A DNA stretch of 14,637 nt, from contig JALUUX010000027.1 of assembly GCA_027021145.1 (NCBI GenBank), positions 1-14,637 on the forward strand. Direction: 5' to 3'. The position numbers and the translations under genes are program-made. Positions 1 through 7,170 of the stretch are shown here, piece after piece (the first letter of the stretch is position 1; every line of letters begins with the position of its first letter). The notes beneath the pieces are model-generated. The model did no database searches. It was not told the origin of the DNA and saw only the letters and a program-made list of their open reading frames with translations. The DNA comes from Candidatus Shapirobacteria bacterium (GTDB lineage: Bacteria; Patescibacteriota; Microgenomatia; UBA12405; JAHJSD01).

Positions 1-1475
1 GCCGCGGAACGATAAAGGGTAGTGTCGCCGCTAAAACTGATCTGGCCAGCATTGCTAACAAAAAACGGAGCACTACTGTCAGTGCCGCCGATGGCCAAAC
101 TATAGTTGGTTGAGGTGGGGGAGAGGACATCACTGATTAATTGCCAGTAAGTACTCCCACCTCCTGCCGTCAGATCAACCCAGCTGCTGCCATTCCAAAG
201 ATAGAGTTTATTATCGCCAGTATTGTAATAAAGCGAACCAACCCCAATACTTGTGGGAGCACTGCCAAAACGACCGACCTGAAATTGTCCTCCAGTCATT
301 AAGTTGGCAGAGATGGTGGCATCACCAACGACATCTAAATTACTGCCAGGATTAGCTTGATTAATACCCAGCCGACCTTGGCCATCACTGGCAATTTGGA
401 GCACCAGTTTATCGCTGGGCGTGCTGCCGGCTTTTAACTCCAATAAATTAAAGCCGGTGGCATTGGAGGCGACTTCGCCGTAGTAAAGCGCTCCCGAAGT
501 TAAGTTAGCGTTAGTGGCGTTGACAAAGCCACCATAGCCAGTATCCGGACTAGCACCTTCAAAGCTGAGGTTGAGTACGCCTACGCCATCCGGATTAATA
601 GTGATCGTGCCATCAGAGGTATCGGGTGTTTGCACTGTCAGTGCCTGGCCCACGATCGCAAAAGTGCCTGAAGTGGATTGAAGGGTGGGTGAAGCAGCGG
701 CAATTACCAAATCACCACTATTATTGATTACTGGCACTGTATTAGCAGTAGCGCTAGCAGAAGCAGGGTAGCCTTGCAAAGTTTCCGCATTTAAGGCATA
801 AGCAGCGGTGGCAATGGGCTGACGGGGGGAAAGGGTTTCTGTGCCTACCTGGACTTCAAGCCAGACACCGACATTCTCAGAAAAGACTGAGGCGGGGATC
901 GCGGGACCACAAGCATCGCTGCCACTGGTAGCGCCTAGTCGAACCGAAAAGATACCGTCCTGATCAGGGGTGATGCTACAGGTATCAGAGGTCCAAAGAG
1001 CAGTGCCGTTGGTTTCAGCGTCGTAAAGACGAAAAACCATGTTGGTGGCGGTGGTAATCGGCGTATCGCCCGAGTCAGTTAGTCGTCCTTGAAAAGAGAG
1101 GGCGCGTGATGGTGGAGTTAAGCTGGTGGGATAGGCTAATTCGCGTTCAGCCCGGCGGATTAATTGATCGTAAGCCAGCAGGGCGAGAACGACTACTAAG
1201 GTGACGAGTCCGACCAAGCGAAAATAGCCGACCAGCTGGCGGGCGCGGCTGAAGTAGCCTAGGCGCAATTTTTCCCGCCAGGACAGGGGTTTAATTGCCG
1301 GTGAGATAGGTTTCCCCGCGCTTTTTCCGCACCAGCCTAGTTCCTGGCGGGCAAATTGGCGGAATTTTTCCAGGGCCGCCCGCCGGCGCTTAATGGTGGC
1401 CGGCTTAGCCCCTTGGGCCCGAAGCTGATCCAAATACCGCTTAATCCGCTCTGGCGCTAGAATTTTTGCTTTCAT
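1..1475 (-). CDS. Membrane-anchored surface protein with SAM-like N-terminus and tail-fibre-like exterior (C-terminus cut by window edge)
   Basis: The frame is open from an ATG at 1475 to the left edge (about 491 codons, no stop), so the C-terminus is missing. Residues 1-48 form a basic helical segment with ATIKRRRAALEKFRQFA, resembling part of the core-binding (SAM-like) domain of tyrosine recombinases. Residues about 81-103 are one hydrophobic span. The rest is extracellular in type: a Ser/Thr/Gly-rich beta region with LSFQGRLTDSGD, then TAAYALNAETLQGY, then GSLYYNTGDNKLYLWNGSSW, modules I know from phage tail-fibre-like and CPR surface proteins. Predicted topology is N-in, C-out. The start lies inside the upstream four-helix-bundle gene (35-nt overlap), so the two are probably translated from one mRNA. 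Likely role is an adhesin or surface fibre; the ligand is unknown. The reading frame is certain, the function inferred. Confidence 0.85.
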   Translation of the reverse strand, partial: MKAKILAPERIKRYLDQLRAQGAKPATIKRRRAALEKFRQFARQELGWCGKSAGKPISPAIKPLSWREKLRLGYFSRARQLVGYFRLVGLVTLVVVLALLAYDQLIRRAERELAYPTSLTPPSRALSFQGRLTDSGDTPITTATNMVFRLYDAETNGTALWTSDTCSITPDQDGIFSVRLGATSGSDACGPAIPASVFSENVGVWLEVQVGTETLSPRQPIATAAYALNAETLQGYPASASATANTVPVINNSGDLVIAAASPTLQSTSGTFAIVGQALTVQTPDTSDGTITINPDGVGVLNLSFEGASPDTGYGGFVNATNANLTSGALYYGEVASNATGFNLLELKAGSTPSDKLVLQIASDGQGRLGINQANPGSNLDVVGDATISANLMTGGQFQVGRFGSAPTSIGVGSLYYNTGDNKLYLWNGSSWVDLTAGGGSTYWQLISDVLSPTSTNYSLAIGGTDSSAPFFVSNAGQISFSGDTTLYRSA

Positions 1476-2007
1476 TCTGGTTTTTTCTCCTCCGTTTCAA
1501 TCGTTCCCGATACATTTGTTCTGTCCAACCTCCTTCCTTCAGAAATTTTTCTTTTAGACTTTTGATCTGTCGATCAAGGAGATAATTAGTTTGGTTAATC
1601 AGGCAGATCATGGCATTAGCTGCCTTCCCCGGATCACCCAGATAAGACCGATATGACCAATAACTCCAATCCGACCGATAAACTAATGCCCGGGCCTCCT
1701 TTGCCTCTTTTGCTTCCTTATCCCACCGCCTCATTCCATTTTGACGCAGGAAATCTTCATAATCTTCTAGAAGCTCCTGGAGAGAGGCTCGAGCGACACC
1801 TAAAAGCTTGATTTCTGCCTTTTTTGAGGCCCGCTCGGTTGATCCCTCAACAATATTTTGTTTACCTGATCGGGCTGCCTGGATCATCTGATCAGTTGTC
1901 CGATAACTCAGATTAGACCAATATGACCGATATTTTCGGCAAAAGGCCACAGTAAAGTCATAAATAATTACGGCCGATTGGTAAGTTTTCAGCTGTTTAT
2001 AACTCAT
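1441..2007 (-). CDS. Four-helix-bundle protein (23S rRNA intervening-sequence protein family) with Y-R/W-S micro-repeats
   Basis: The 188-aa product matches the four-helix-bundle / IVS-protein family: an N-terminal helix, then SGKQNIVEGSTERASKKAEIKLLGVARASLQELLEDYEDF (split here by eye; the motif SGKQNIVEG followed by SLQELLEDYEDFL is the recognisable part) and a C-terminal helix with LINQTNYLLDRQI. Two loops carry runs of Tyr-Arg/Trp-Ser triplets (residues about 26-37 and 110-124), encoded by 9-bp DNA repeats. The basic tail (RERLKRRRKNQNESK) extends past the usual fold. It starts with the ATGA overlap at the end of the upstream SAM-domain gene and overlaps the downstream surface-protein gene by 35 nt, so it is the middle gene of a coupled set. 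Function in this family is unclear despite the rRNA-derived name. No rRNA is visible in the window. Confidence 0.85.
   Translation of the reverse strand: MSYKQLKTYQSAVIIYDFTVAFCRKYRSYWSNLSYRTTDQMIQAARSGKQNIVEGSTERASKKAEIKLLGVARASLQELLEDYEDFLRQNGMRRWDKEAKEAKEARALVYRSDWSYWSYRSYLGDPGKAANAMICLINQTNYLLDRQIKSLKEKFLKEGGWTEQMYRERLKRRRKNQNESKNSSARAD
1636..1680 (-). repeat. 9-bp tandem repeat, five units, inside four-helix-bundle gene
   Basis: Read on the minus strand, five consecutive 9-bp units of the type TATYGGTCN encode Y-R-S, D-W-S, Y-W-S, Y-R-S, Y-L-G. The unit is a multiple of three, so copy-number change keeps the frame. The same unit recurs at 1897-1932. Confidence 0.85.
1897..1932 (-). repeat. 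9-bp tandem repeat, four units, second site in same gene
   Basis: Four units of the same 9-bp family, read on the minus strand as TATCGGTCA, TATTGGTCT, AATCTGAGT, TATCGGACA, encode Y-R-S, Y-W-S, N-L-S, Y-R-T. They lie near the start of the gene, in a different loop from the 1636-1680 array. Confidence 0.8.
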
Positions 2008-2537
2008 TCCTGATTTAGTTGGCTCAATAGGTAATGGCGCAAGTCAGCGGTATAACTTTTAATCGTGTTAGAGCTGACGCCCTGGCGCTTCAGCCAAGAC
2101 CCGAACTGACTCACCAAGCGATCAATTTCTTTTTGCTGGGATTGTTTTTGGGTTTTAGGAGGTAGTTTTCGAAAAGGATTATCGGCCAACCAGCGCTGAT
2201 CTTGAGCTAATTGGCAGAAAACTCGAAGGGTCGCTAAGTGACGCTTAATCGTCGCTTGGGCCAGTTTTTGGGCCAAAAGTTCTTGTTGGTAGGCCCGAAT
2301 CAGAGCTGGAGTGATTTGACTGATAATAAAATCCGCCGACGATTCAGTTTTTTTGCTTCGGTGCCAACCAAACTTGCCTTTTAATCCCCTCTGATTTGGG
2401 CTAGAAGTCAATCTTTGTTTGAGCCATTGCCAAAACCGACGCCAGTCAGAAAGATAGCTTTTAACCGTCTTAGACTTTAAGCCTTTGGTAATAGAAAGAT
2501 ATAGTTTGAATGTTTTCTCGAGTTGCCGATCGGTCAT
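2004..2537 (-). CDS. Tandem tyrosine-recombinase core-binding (SAM-like) domain protein without catalytic domain
   Basis: The 177-aa product contains a recognisable integrase N-terminal fold: TFKLYLSITKGLKSKTVKSY, a linker of about 26 residues, then ITPALIRAYQQELLAQK, ATIKRHLATLRVFCQLA and WLADNPFRKL, the order of helices in XerC/XerD core-binding domains. A second copy of the first half begins at residue about 138 (EIDRLVSQFGSWLKRQGVSS, then NTIKSYTADLRHYL) and stops after two helices. There is no R...HxxR...Y catalytic domain here or in the next genes. The stop overlaps the next start as ATGA. The protein could bind DNA or be a protein-interaction module matching the SAM-like N-terminus of the surface protein two genes on. 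The start region ATGACCGATCGGCA resembles the palindromic repeats seen later. Fold assignment is fairly sure; function is not. Confidence 0.8.
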   Translation of the reverse strand: MTDRQLEKTFKLYLSITKGLKSKTVKSYLSDWRRFWQWLKQRLTSSPNQRGLKGKFGWHRSKKTESSADFIISQITPALIRAYQQELLAQKLAQATIKRHLATLRVFCQLAQDQRWLADNPFRKLPPKTQKQSQQKEIDRLVSQFGSWLKRQGVSSNTIKSYTADLRHYLLSQLNQE

Positions 2538-2827
2538 TTTCGGTAAAAATTATCCTAGTTATCTGGGTTATTAGGCGCCTCATAGTCAGATTACCTTATT
2601 ATAAAAAGCTTGTCAAGTTGATTTTTATCGAATTTTTCCTTATTGTTAACTCTCTTGATCGGTTTTGATCTATTTAGATAGTTTTTCAGTTGCGGAGAAT
2701 GATCAATAAATAATGTTTCTCATATTTTCACATAATTAATAGAGAGACAATATTGATTGTCGTTATAGTAAATATCACTAACTATATATATCAAAGTATA
2801 TTAAGATGCTGCGGTAATCTGCGGAGA

Positions 2828-3128
2828 TCAGTGGGTAAGAAAATAGTTTAAGGCTGGGGTTAAAATCGTCTTATTGGTAAGATGTTGATGACCAAGATTA
2901 GTCAACTGGACTAATTGGGCCTGGCTGATTAAGGTTGGTTGATTGTTGATTTTGACGGGAGAAATATTAGGTTAGTGGAATAGACTTAAGAATTGGCCTT
3001 GAGTCAAGAAATTACTTTAATGGTTGTCTTAATTTTTTCTCGAGAAAAATCCTTAGTAGTTTCACTAATTATCAGGAGAATAAATAATATAGGAGAACAC
3101 CTATTGATCAACAAACTCTGATTAGCAG
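2828..3128 (-). pseudogene. Possible decayed protein-coding remnant in two frames
   Basis: Two stretches on the minus strand read like protein. Positions 3128-3004 give about 41 codons including SETTKDFSREKIKTTIKVIS, then TGA. Positions 2971-2828 give about 47 codons including SQAQLVQLTNLGHQ and NKTILTPALNYFLTH, ending in TGA. They lie in different frames, separated by about 30 nt, as expected after a frameshift. Amphipathic spacing and the ILTPAL segment look protein-like, but I cannot assign a family. Short spurious frames in AT-rich DNA are the alternative. Confidence 0.3.
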
Positions 3129-3296
3129 CTAGCTATTTTAGGTGATAATAAAAATTGTTGCGGCTTAAAGATCTATTTCTTCAGTAAAGTTGCTTCTAGA
3201 CTTAGCTTCGTTGTCTATTAGGCCAAAGACAATGATCTTAAGTCTTTATTACTATAAGATTTGAATTGATTTTCCTATAATAAGCAAGGGTTGTGA

Positions 3297-3325
3297 TTGA
3301 CAATTAGCTTTTTTCGTGATTTAAT
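3297..3325 (+). promoter_or_regulatory. Sigma70-type promoter, probably giving a leaderless mRNA
   Basis: TTGACA (3297-3302), a 17-bp spacer, and TTTAAT (3320-3325). The expected transcription start, about 7 nt past the -10, falls on the ATG at 3332, and there is no Shine-Dalgarno sequence before it. Confidence 0.6.
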
Positions 3326-3331
3326 TGGCTA

Positions 3332-3820
3332 ATGACCGAGGAAGTGGCTCAGTCTCAAGGGTCGTCGGCTGGGCGAAAATTCTTACGCCTTATTTCATTG
3401 ATTCTTATTTTAATCGCGCTCTTTTTAACGGCCAAATATGCGGTTCCTCGAGCTTTGGTTTATTTAACTCGAGCGGCGCGAGAGGGAGAGCTGTCTTTGG
3501 CTAATTCTTATCTCTTTGGCGCTCCTTTAGTTATTCCTGCTGATGGTCAAACCAAGGCCCGAGTAACGGTTTTTTTATTAAGTGATCAGGGCCTAGGAGT
3601 GGCTGACAAGAGAGTCGAATTGGCAATTGTTCCTCGGGATCAAAGGGGAGGAGTTAATCCTTCTTTGCAAGTAAAGGCAGTCCAACCAGTGACAGATCGT
3701 TTTGGTCAGGCAGTTTTTGAAGTTGCCAGCAGGTCGGCCGGCCAGTTTGTTGTTCGGGCCCAAGTAGGTGGAGCCGAATTACCCCAAACTCTAACTCTTA
3801 CTTTTCGCGACCAGACTTAA
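3332..3820 (+). CDS. Small membrane-anchored Ig-like (Big_1-type) protein
   Basis: 162 aa. Residues about 15-36 (KFLRLISLILILIALFLTA) form a single N-terminal membrane span without a clear signal-peptidase site, so the protein is probably an N-in anchor with the rest outside. Residues about 60-160 resemble a bacterial Ig-like domain of the invasin/intimin group 1: an opening like PLVIPADGQTKARVTVFLLS, then VTDRFGQAVFEVAS, then GQFVVRAQVGG and a final LTLTF strand. No Shine-Dalgarno precedes the ATG. The last 23 bases overlap the 3' end of the convergent gene at 3798. Probable role is a structural or adhesive surface component; no partner can be named from the sequence. Confidence 0.8.
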   Translation: MTEEVAQSQGSSAGRKFLRLISLILILIALFLTAKYAVPRALVYLTRAAREGELSLANSYLFGAPLVIPADGQTKARVTVFLLSDQGLGVADKRVELAIVPRDQRGGVNPSLQVKAVQPVTDRFGQAVFEVASRSAGQFVVRAQVGGAELPQTLTLTFRDQT

Positions 3821-4715
3821 GGAGTTGTTTGCTAATAGTGACAATGGCGGTAATTAAGAATCCAACTAGCCCCAACCAGTGAAATAACCACTTCTGAGCC
3901 AGCCATAAGATCTGCTTAATCAGAATTAAAAGTTTAATTAGCCACCATCGCCACCAACTTATTACGGTAAAAGTAAGGAGATTGCTTTTGGCAATCGGAG
4001 TTTCAGCGGTTAATTGAGGAGCAACAAAAATTCGCCAGCGAGTTGATTTCTGAGTCGGGAGTTTAAAAGAGAACTGGCCTTGTTGATTGGCTTCAATTAT
4101 TAACGCTCCTTCTTGAGCTTTGACTATTGATGGCTTAAGAAAATTAAGAACCTGAAGAGGAGATTGGTGGCGGTTAATCCAAATGAGGTCGAGAAGTTTT
4201 GACCAAAGAGGACGGGCCTCTTCGAATAGAAAAACTTTGATTTTTGCTCCTGGGAAAGTTTTTCCTTGAGCGGTTATTGTTTCTCCTTGTTTAAGAAGAC
4301 CTTTTTCTAGCCAAAAAGAAGGAGAAAGAATGATTCCTCGGATTGTTGTCCGACCTGGTCGAGGTATTGGCGGAGGAAAGCAAAGGGGGTTATTAGCCAC
4401 TCCGTTGGTATCGTAAGCCAGAAAACAAAAATCGCCGGTTTGCAAAGGCACCAGTACCGAGCGGAAGCGGAAGACGCCCTCTTGATCGGCAATGGTGGCT
4501 AAATTAATGTTTCCCTCAGTCGAATAGAATTCAACTCGGGCCCAAGGCGAAGTCAATCCTTCGAGATCAAAAAGGTAGCCGCCGATATGAGCCGAAACTT
4601 TGACGCTGGCCTCAGCCGGCAGTCGCCAGCGGTTAATGGTGGTTTTTTGTTGGCGAACGATGGCTTCGGCCGGCCGAACCCCCCAGATAATTAGGAGTAA
4701 AATGACAACTTTCAC
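3798..4715 (-). CDS. Secreted/anchored beta-sandwich protein with C-terminal membrane segments
   Basis: I chose the GTG at 4715, giving 305 aa. Longer starts up to 4802 would translate the palindromic repeat and push the signal peptide far from the N-terminus. From the GTG the protein opens with KVVILLLIIWGVRPAEA, a good signal peptide. Two Ig/carboxypeptidase-regulatory-like beta regions follow: VSAHIGGYLFDLEG with WARVEFYSTEG and DQEGVFRFRSV, and later ITAQGKTFPGAKIKVFLF with ANQQGQFSFKLP. The last 55 residues are Trp-rich and hydrophobic (WWRWWLIKLLILIKQILWLA, then WLGLVGFLITAIVTI), suggesting one or two membrane spans and a short basic tail. It is the last gene of the leftward surface cluster, separated from its neighbour by repeat copy C. 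Function unknown; probably an anchored partner of the WxL-like proteins. Confidence 0.75.
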   Translation of the reverse strand: MKVVILLLIIWGVRPAEAIVRQQKTTINRWRLPAEASVKVSAHIGGYLFDLEGLTSPWARVEFYSTEGNINLATIADQEGVFRFRSVLVPLQTGDFCFLAYDTNGVANNPLCFPPPIPRPGRTTIRGIILSPSFWLEKGLLKQGETITAQGKTFPGAKIKVFLFEEARPLWSKLLDLIWINRHQSPLQVLNFLKPSIVKAQEGALIIEANQQGQFSFKLPTQKSTRWRIFVAPQLTAETPIAKSNLLTFTVISWWRWWLIKLLILIKQILWLAQKWLFHWLGLVGFLITAIVTISKQLLKSGREK

Positions 4716-4792
4716 TGCCGATCGGCAGCAATTTTTGCTACCTAAAACCCACCCCCAGGACCAAAATCCATGCCGATCGGCCATAAAATTTG
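4715..4792. repeat. Palindromic element copy C (variant linker)
   Basis: Two GCCGATCGGC cores (4717-4726 and 4772-4781) lie 55 bp apart instead of the usual 36. The first core is part of a perfect 14-bp palindrome (4715-4728) that touches the GTG start of the leftward gene. The linker differs from other copies and carries ACCCACCCCCAGG, but the unit edges ATTTTTG and CCAAAATCC are kept. Confidence 0.8.
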
Positions 4793-4807
4793 TCACCCTC
4801 ACTTCCT

Positions 4808-5731
4808 CTAGTAATCATTATGTTCAATCTCTGGCCGGCGGCGCCAATAAATGATAAGTAGAATCAAGAGGATGAGTGCCAGGAGAGCGACTAAGATAAC
4901 GCGCCAGGGAATCACCCAAAAATAAGTGACGGCCACTAGACTTTGGCCCTGGCGACCGTAACCGGCTTCCAGTTTGGCTTTATAGCGGCCAAAAAGCCAT
5001 TTTCGCTCCCAAGTATTGTGATAAATTCGCGAGCGACCAGGGAAAATGTTTTGCTCTTCTAGCTTGAGGGTGGTGGCCAATCGATTGAACCAATTATAAA
5101 TCCGGATCACCCCGAGCGGCTTGATGTGAATGTCGGACAAATTTTCAATTTCAGTGGTAATTTTAATTGGGCCGAATTCAGAGAAGCGAGGAATTTCCAG
5201 TCGGCGAACAAAAGCCTCCTCTTTGATCTCGCCGGGAACAGTTAGGTAGAGGAGAGTACCAACATTGGGGGCGATAAAAGAAGCCGAACCCTCGGGATTA
5301 TCGTCGCTAGTCACTGGTTGATAGAAAACGACGGCATAATGCCCCCCCGGCGCGGCATTTTCTGGGGTGATAATGACCAGATCCAATTCTTTGGTTTCGC
5401 CAGCCTTAAGGACGAATTTGGTGGGTGAGACTTGAATCCAGTTGGAGGCAGCCCAGCGCGCCGAGAGGTCTTCATTGACAGGCACCGGGGTGCCTTGATC
5501 GTCGGCGACAATAAAGTCATAGATCTGAACCTGAATTCCTAGCTCGGTATCGCTTTCATTGCGAACCTTAATTTGGTCTTGAGTAACCTGGCCGGGAGTA
5601 ACTTGAAGCTCTTTTCGGGGGGGGATAGCGACAATTTTGGTTACGGTTTGGGCCCGGGCCCCTCTAACGCCAGTTAGGATAATAAGCCCCGCTAGCCCTA
5701 GCCCGATTAACTGCCCTAATTTTAACTTCAT
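4808..5731 (-). CDS. DUF916-like (WxL-interacting / CscA-like) anchored surface protein
   Basis: 307 aa. Residues 1-27 form a signal peptide ending GARAQ. Residues about 30-150 match the DUF916-type beta domain: PPRKELQVTPGQVTQDQIKV, RNESD, then NWIQVSPTKFVLKAGETKEL and APGGHYAVVFY. A second beta domain follows (about 155-265), and a C-terminal membrane span (about 277-299, RVILVALLALILLILLIIYW) ends in a short basic/polar tail. This is the layout of Firmicute CscA/WxLIP proteins, which bind peptidoglycan and WxL proteins. It follows directly after a WxL-like gene, as in csc clusters. The start codon lies just after a 7-bp repeat array. A second DUF916-like gene (7171-8142) is in the same cluster. 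Assignment is by pattern recognition. Confidence 0.8.
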   Translation of the reverse strand: MKLKLGQLIGLGLAGLIILTGVRGARAQTVTKIVAIPPRKELQVTPGQVTQDQIKVRNESDTELGIQVQIYDFIVADDQGTPVPVNEDLSARWAASNWIQVSPTKFVLKAGETKELDLVIITPENAAPGGHYAVVFYQPVTSDDNPEGSASFIAPNVGTLLYLTVPGEIKEEAFVRRLEIPRFSEFGPIKITTEIENLSDIHIKPLGVIRIYNWFNRLATTLKLEEQNIFPGRSRIYHNTWERKWLFGRYKAKLEAGYGRQGQSLVAVTYFWVIPWRVILVALLALILLILLIIYWRRRPEIEHNDY

Positions 5732-5732
5732 A

Positions 5733-5781
5733 AAATGATAAATGATAAATGATAAATGTTAAATGTTAAATGTTAAATGTT
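5733..5781 (-). repeat. Heptanucleotide tandem repeat, seven units
   Basis: On the plus strand there are three AAATGAT units (5733-5753) followed by four AAATGTT units (5754-5781), seven in all with no interruption. The array fills the gap between two surface-protein genes, supplies two bases of the upstream gene's stop codon and ends 2 nt before the ATG at 5731. On the minus strand the three proximal units contain TATCAT, one base away from a -10 hexamer. Confidence 0.95.
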
Positions 5782-7168
5782 AAAAAGTAGCTGTTGCCCG
5801 ATAAGTGATTTGGTTCTCGTATTCGCCAGCTTGCTGGGTAGCAGAGACAATCAAACGATAACAAACATAGACTTGCTCTGAATTAGCTACGGTGCTAGAG
5901 GAAAAAATGGTTTGCGGGGATTCAGAATTGGCCGCATCGGCAAACTGTTTAGCCGAAAAGGTGCGCGATGATTCATTATAGCTAAAGGCAACTGAAGAGG
6001 CGCTAATATTTTGAAGCGAATAACCAAATCCCTTGGTGCTGGTGTTGGCCCATTCATCGGAAGTAGTGTGGCTGGCGGTGCTGTTGTCGCCGGGGGTGTC
6101 TGGGATCTCGACTGAATGATCGCCACCAATGGAGAGCTGATCATCTTCAATGGCGGTGACAACATAGCCACCGGTAGCGTTGGTAGCCACTGTTAGTTGT
6201 TGGGCGGCATCAGTGAAGCTGGAGATAGCCACTGAACCGAAAGGGACGGCGGTGGCGGTGGTGGTAACATCCAGAGTGTTGCCGCAGACGCTATTGCCGC
6301 TAGCGACGCCGGCAATCGAGAATTCAATTCGAGGTTCAACCGTGGCCGTCACCCGAACCGATTCAATGACAGCCACTTTAGCTGTGGTTGAATCAACAAC
6401 ATTATCGTTGGCATCCAAGTTTTCAACAATAACGCTATAGGTATCAGCCGTGCCGGCGGTGTGGCCTGAGGCTGGTGCCGGATTGACTAATTCATTAGTG
6501 CCACCAATGGTGATGCTCAAAGAAGTGCTGGCTGCGCCCGTGCCTGAGTAGCGGCACTCGAAACAGTGGTAACCGGAGGGACAACCGGTGCCGCCAGAAA
6601 CTGTGGCCGTACCAGTGACAAAATCAAAACCAGTGGTGTCAGCCGGGCAAGTAACATCACTGTCAGTCATCGAATTGAAGTCAAAGCCATCTTGATCGGG
6701 GTTACCATCGTTAAAATTAGTGCTGGCAGCCTTGATCCGAACCCGGATGGCGCCGTTAGGAATAGCAGAAGCAGTGGTTAAAGTAACGGTGTGAGTGGCA
6801 GTACGAATAACCACAAATTCAGCGTTAGCACTGGCATCAGCGGAAGCAAGGGTGCTGGTAATCGAAAACTCGTCGCTATCAATGATTTGATCGACAGTGT
6901 AAGTGTTGCTACTAGTGAGGTATTTAATCGTATCTCCTGGAAAAAGATTGGCCGTTGAGGTCGAGGGATAACCACTAGTTTGGATTTGGATCACGGAAGA
7001 ACCGGCGGTCAGGCCCGAAGCATTGGCAGCATGAAACGAAAGTCGGGAAGTTTCCAAAGTATCTTTAACTGAGGTCAGGTTGGCCGATCCCAGATCTCGG
7101 GCTCGAATCAGGTGAAACAGGATTAATAATAATAGTAGGCCAGCTCCGCGGCGGACTGCTTTTTTCAT
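5780..7168 (-). CDS. Large WxL-like secreted surface protein (CscC-like)
   Basis: 462 aa from the ATG at 7168. A TTG at 7174 in the same frame is possible and would overlap the previous stop. Residues 1-26 are a signal peptide (GAGLLLLLILFHLIRA). The middle is Ser/Thr/Ala-rich and beta-type, with cysteines in TCPAD and CPSGYHCFECRYSG. Residues from about 280 resemble a WxL-type domain: VEPRIEFSIAG, LTVATNATGGYVVTA, TKGFGYSLQN, and a final AGEYENQITYRATATF. The C-terminal pattern parallels the protein at 8216-9001, although the literal Trp-x-Leu motifs are absent. It lies between two DUF916-like genes, with only 2 nt separating it from the one upstream. Likely a non-covalently held wall or surface protein. 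The family link is inferred from the fold pattern and the gene context. Confidence 0.75.
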   Translation of the reverse strand: MKKAVRRGAGLLLLLILFHLIRARDLGSANLTSVKDTLETSRLSFHAANASGLTAGSSVIQIQTSGYPSTSTANLFPGDTIKYLTSSNTYTVDQIIDSDEFSITSTLASADASANAEFVVIRTATHTVTLTTASAIPNGAIRVRIKAASTNFNDGNPDQDGFDFNSMTDSDVTCPADTTGFDFVTGTATVSGGTGCPSGYHCFECRYSGTGAASTSLSITIGGTNELVNPAPASGHTAGTADTYSVIVENLDANDNVVDSTTAKVAVIESVRVTATVEPRIEFSIAGVASGNSVCGNTLDVTTTATAVPFGSVAISSFTDAAQQLTVATNATGGYVVTAIEDDQLSIGGDHSVEIPDTPGDNSTASHTTSDEWANTSTKGFGYSLQNISASSVAFSYNESSRTFSAKQFADAANSESPQTIFSSSTVANSEQVYVCYRLIVSATQQAGEYENQITYRATATF

Positions 7169-7170
7169 CT

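Larger units (their letters stand above)
2538..3331. other. AT-rich gene-poor region between divergent transcription units
   Basis: About 800 bp with no convincing intact gene on either strand and visibly richer in A+T than its flanks. It must hold the promoter of the leftward operon starting at 2537: a TTGACA is present on the minus strand at 2609-2614, but without a convincing -10 at standard spacing. It also holds the rightward promoter at 3297-3325 and a possible decayed coding remnant at 2828-3128. I see no tRNA, no IS end and no cluster of DnaA boxes. Confidence 0.6.

Noticed and set aside
2812..2824. Shared 12-mer CTGCGGTAATCT with 9131-9142
   Set aside because: Too short to mean much; the second copy is plain coding sequence of the membrane protein and flanks do not match.
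4716..4802. Longer N-terminus for the 3798-4715 gene
   Set aside because: The extra 29 residues are the translated palindromic repeat and would bury the signal peptide. The GTG at 4715 gives a normal signal sequence.
4600..4854. Rightward open frame of 84 codons
   Set aside because: It runs antisense to the surface-protein gene and through repeat copy C. It has no domain, signal or start context.
6180..6440. Rightward open frame of 86 codons inside the large WxL-like gene
   Set aside because: Shadow frame of a low-complexity Thr/Ala/Val-rich coding region, without start signals or domain.
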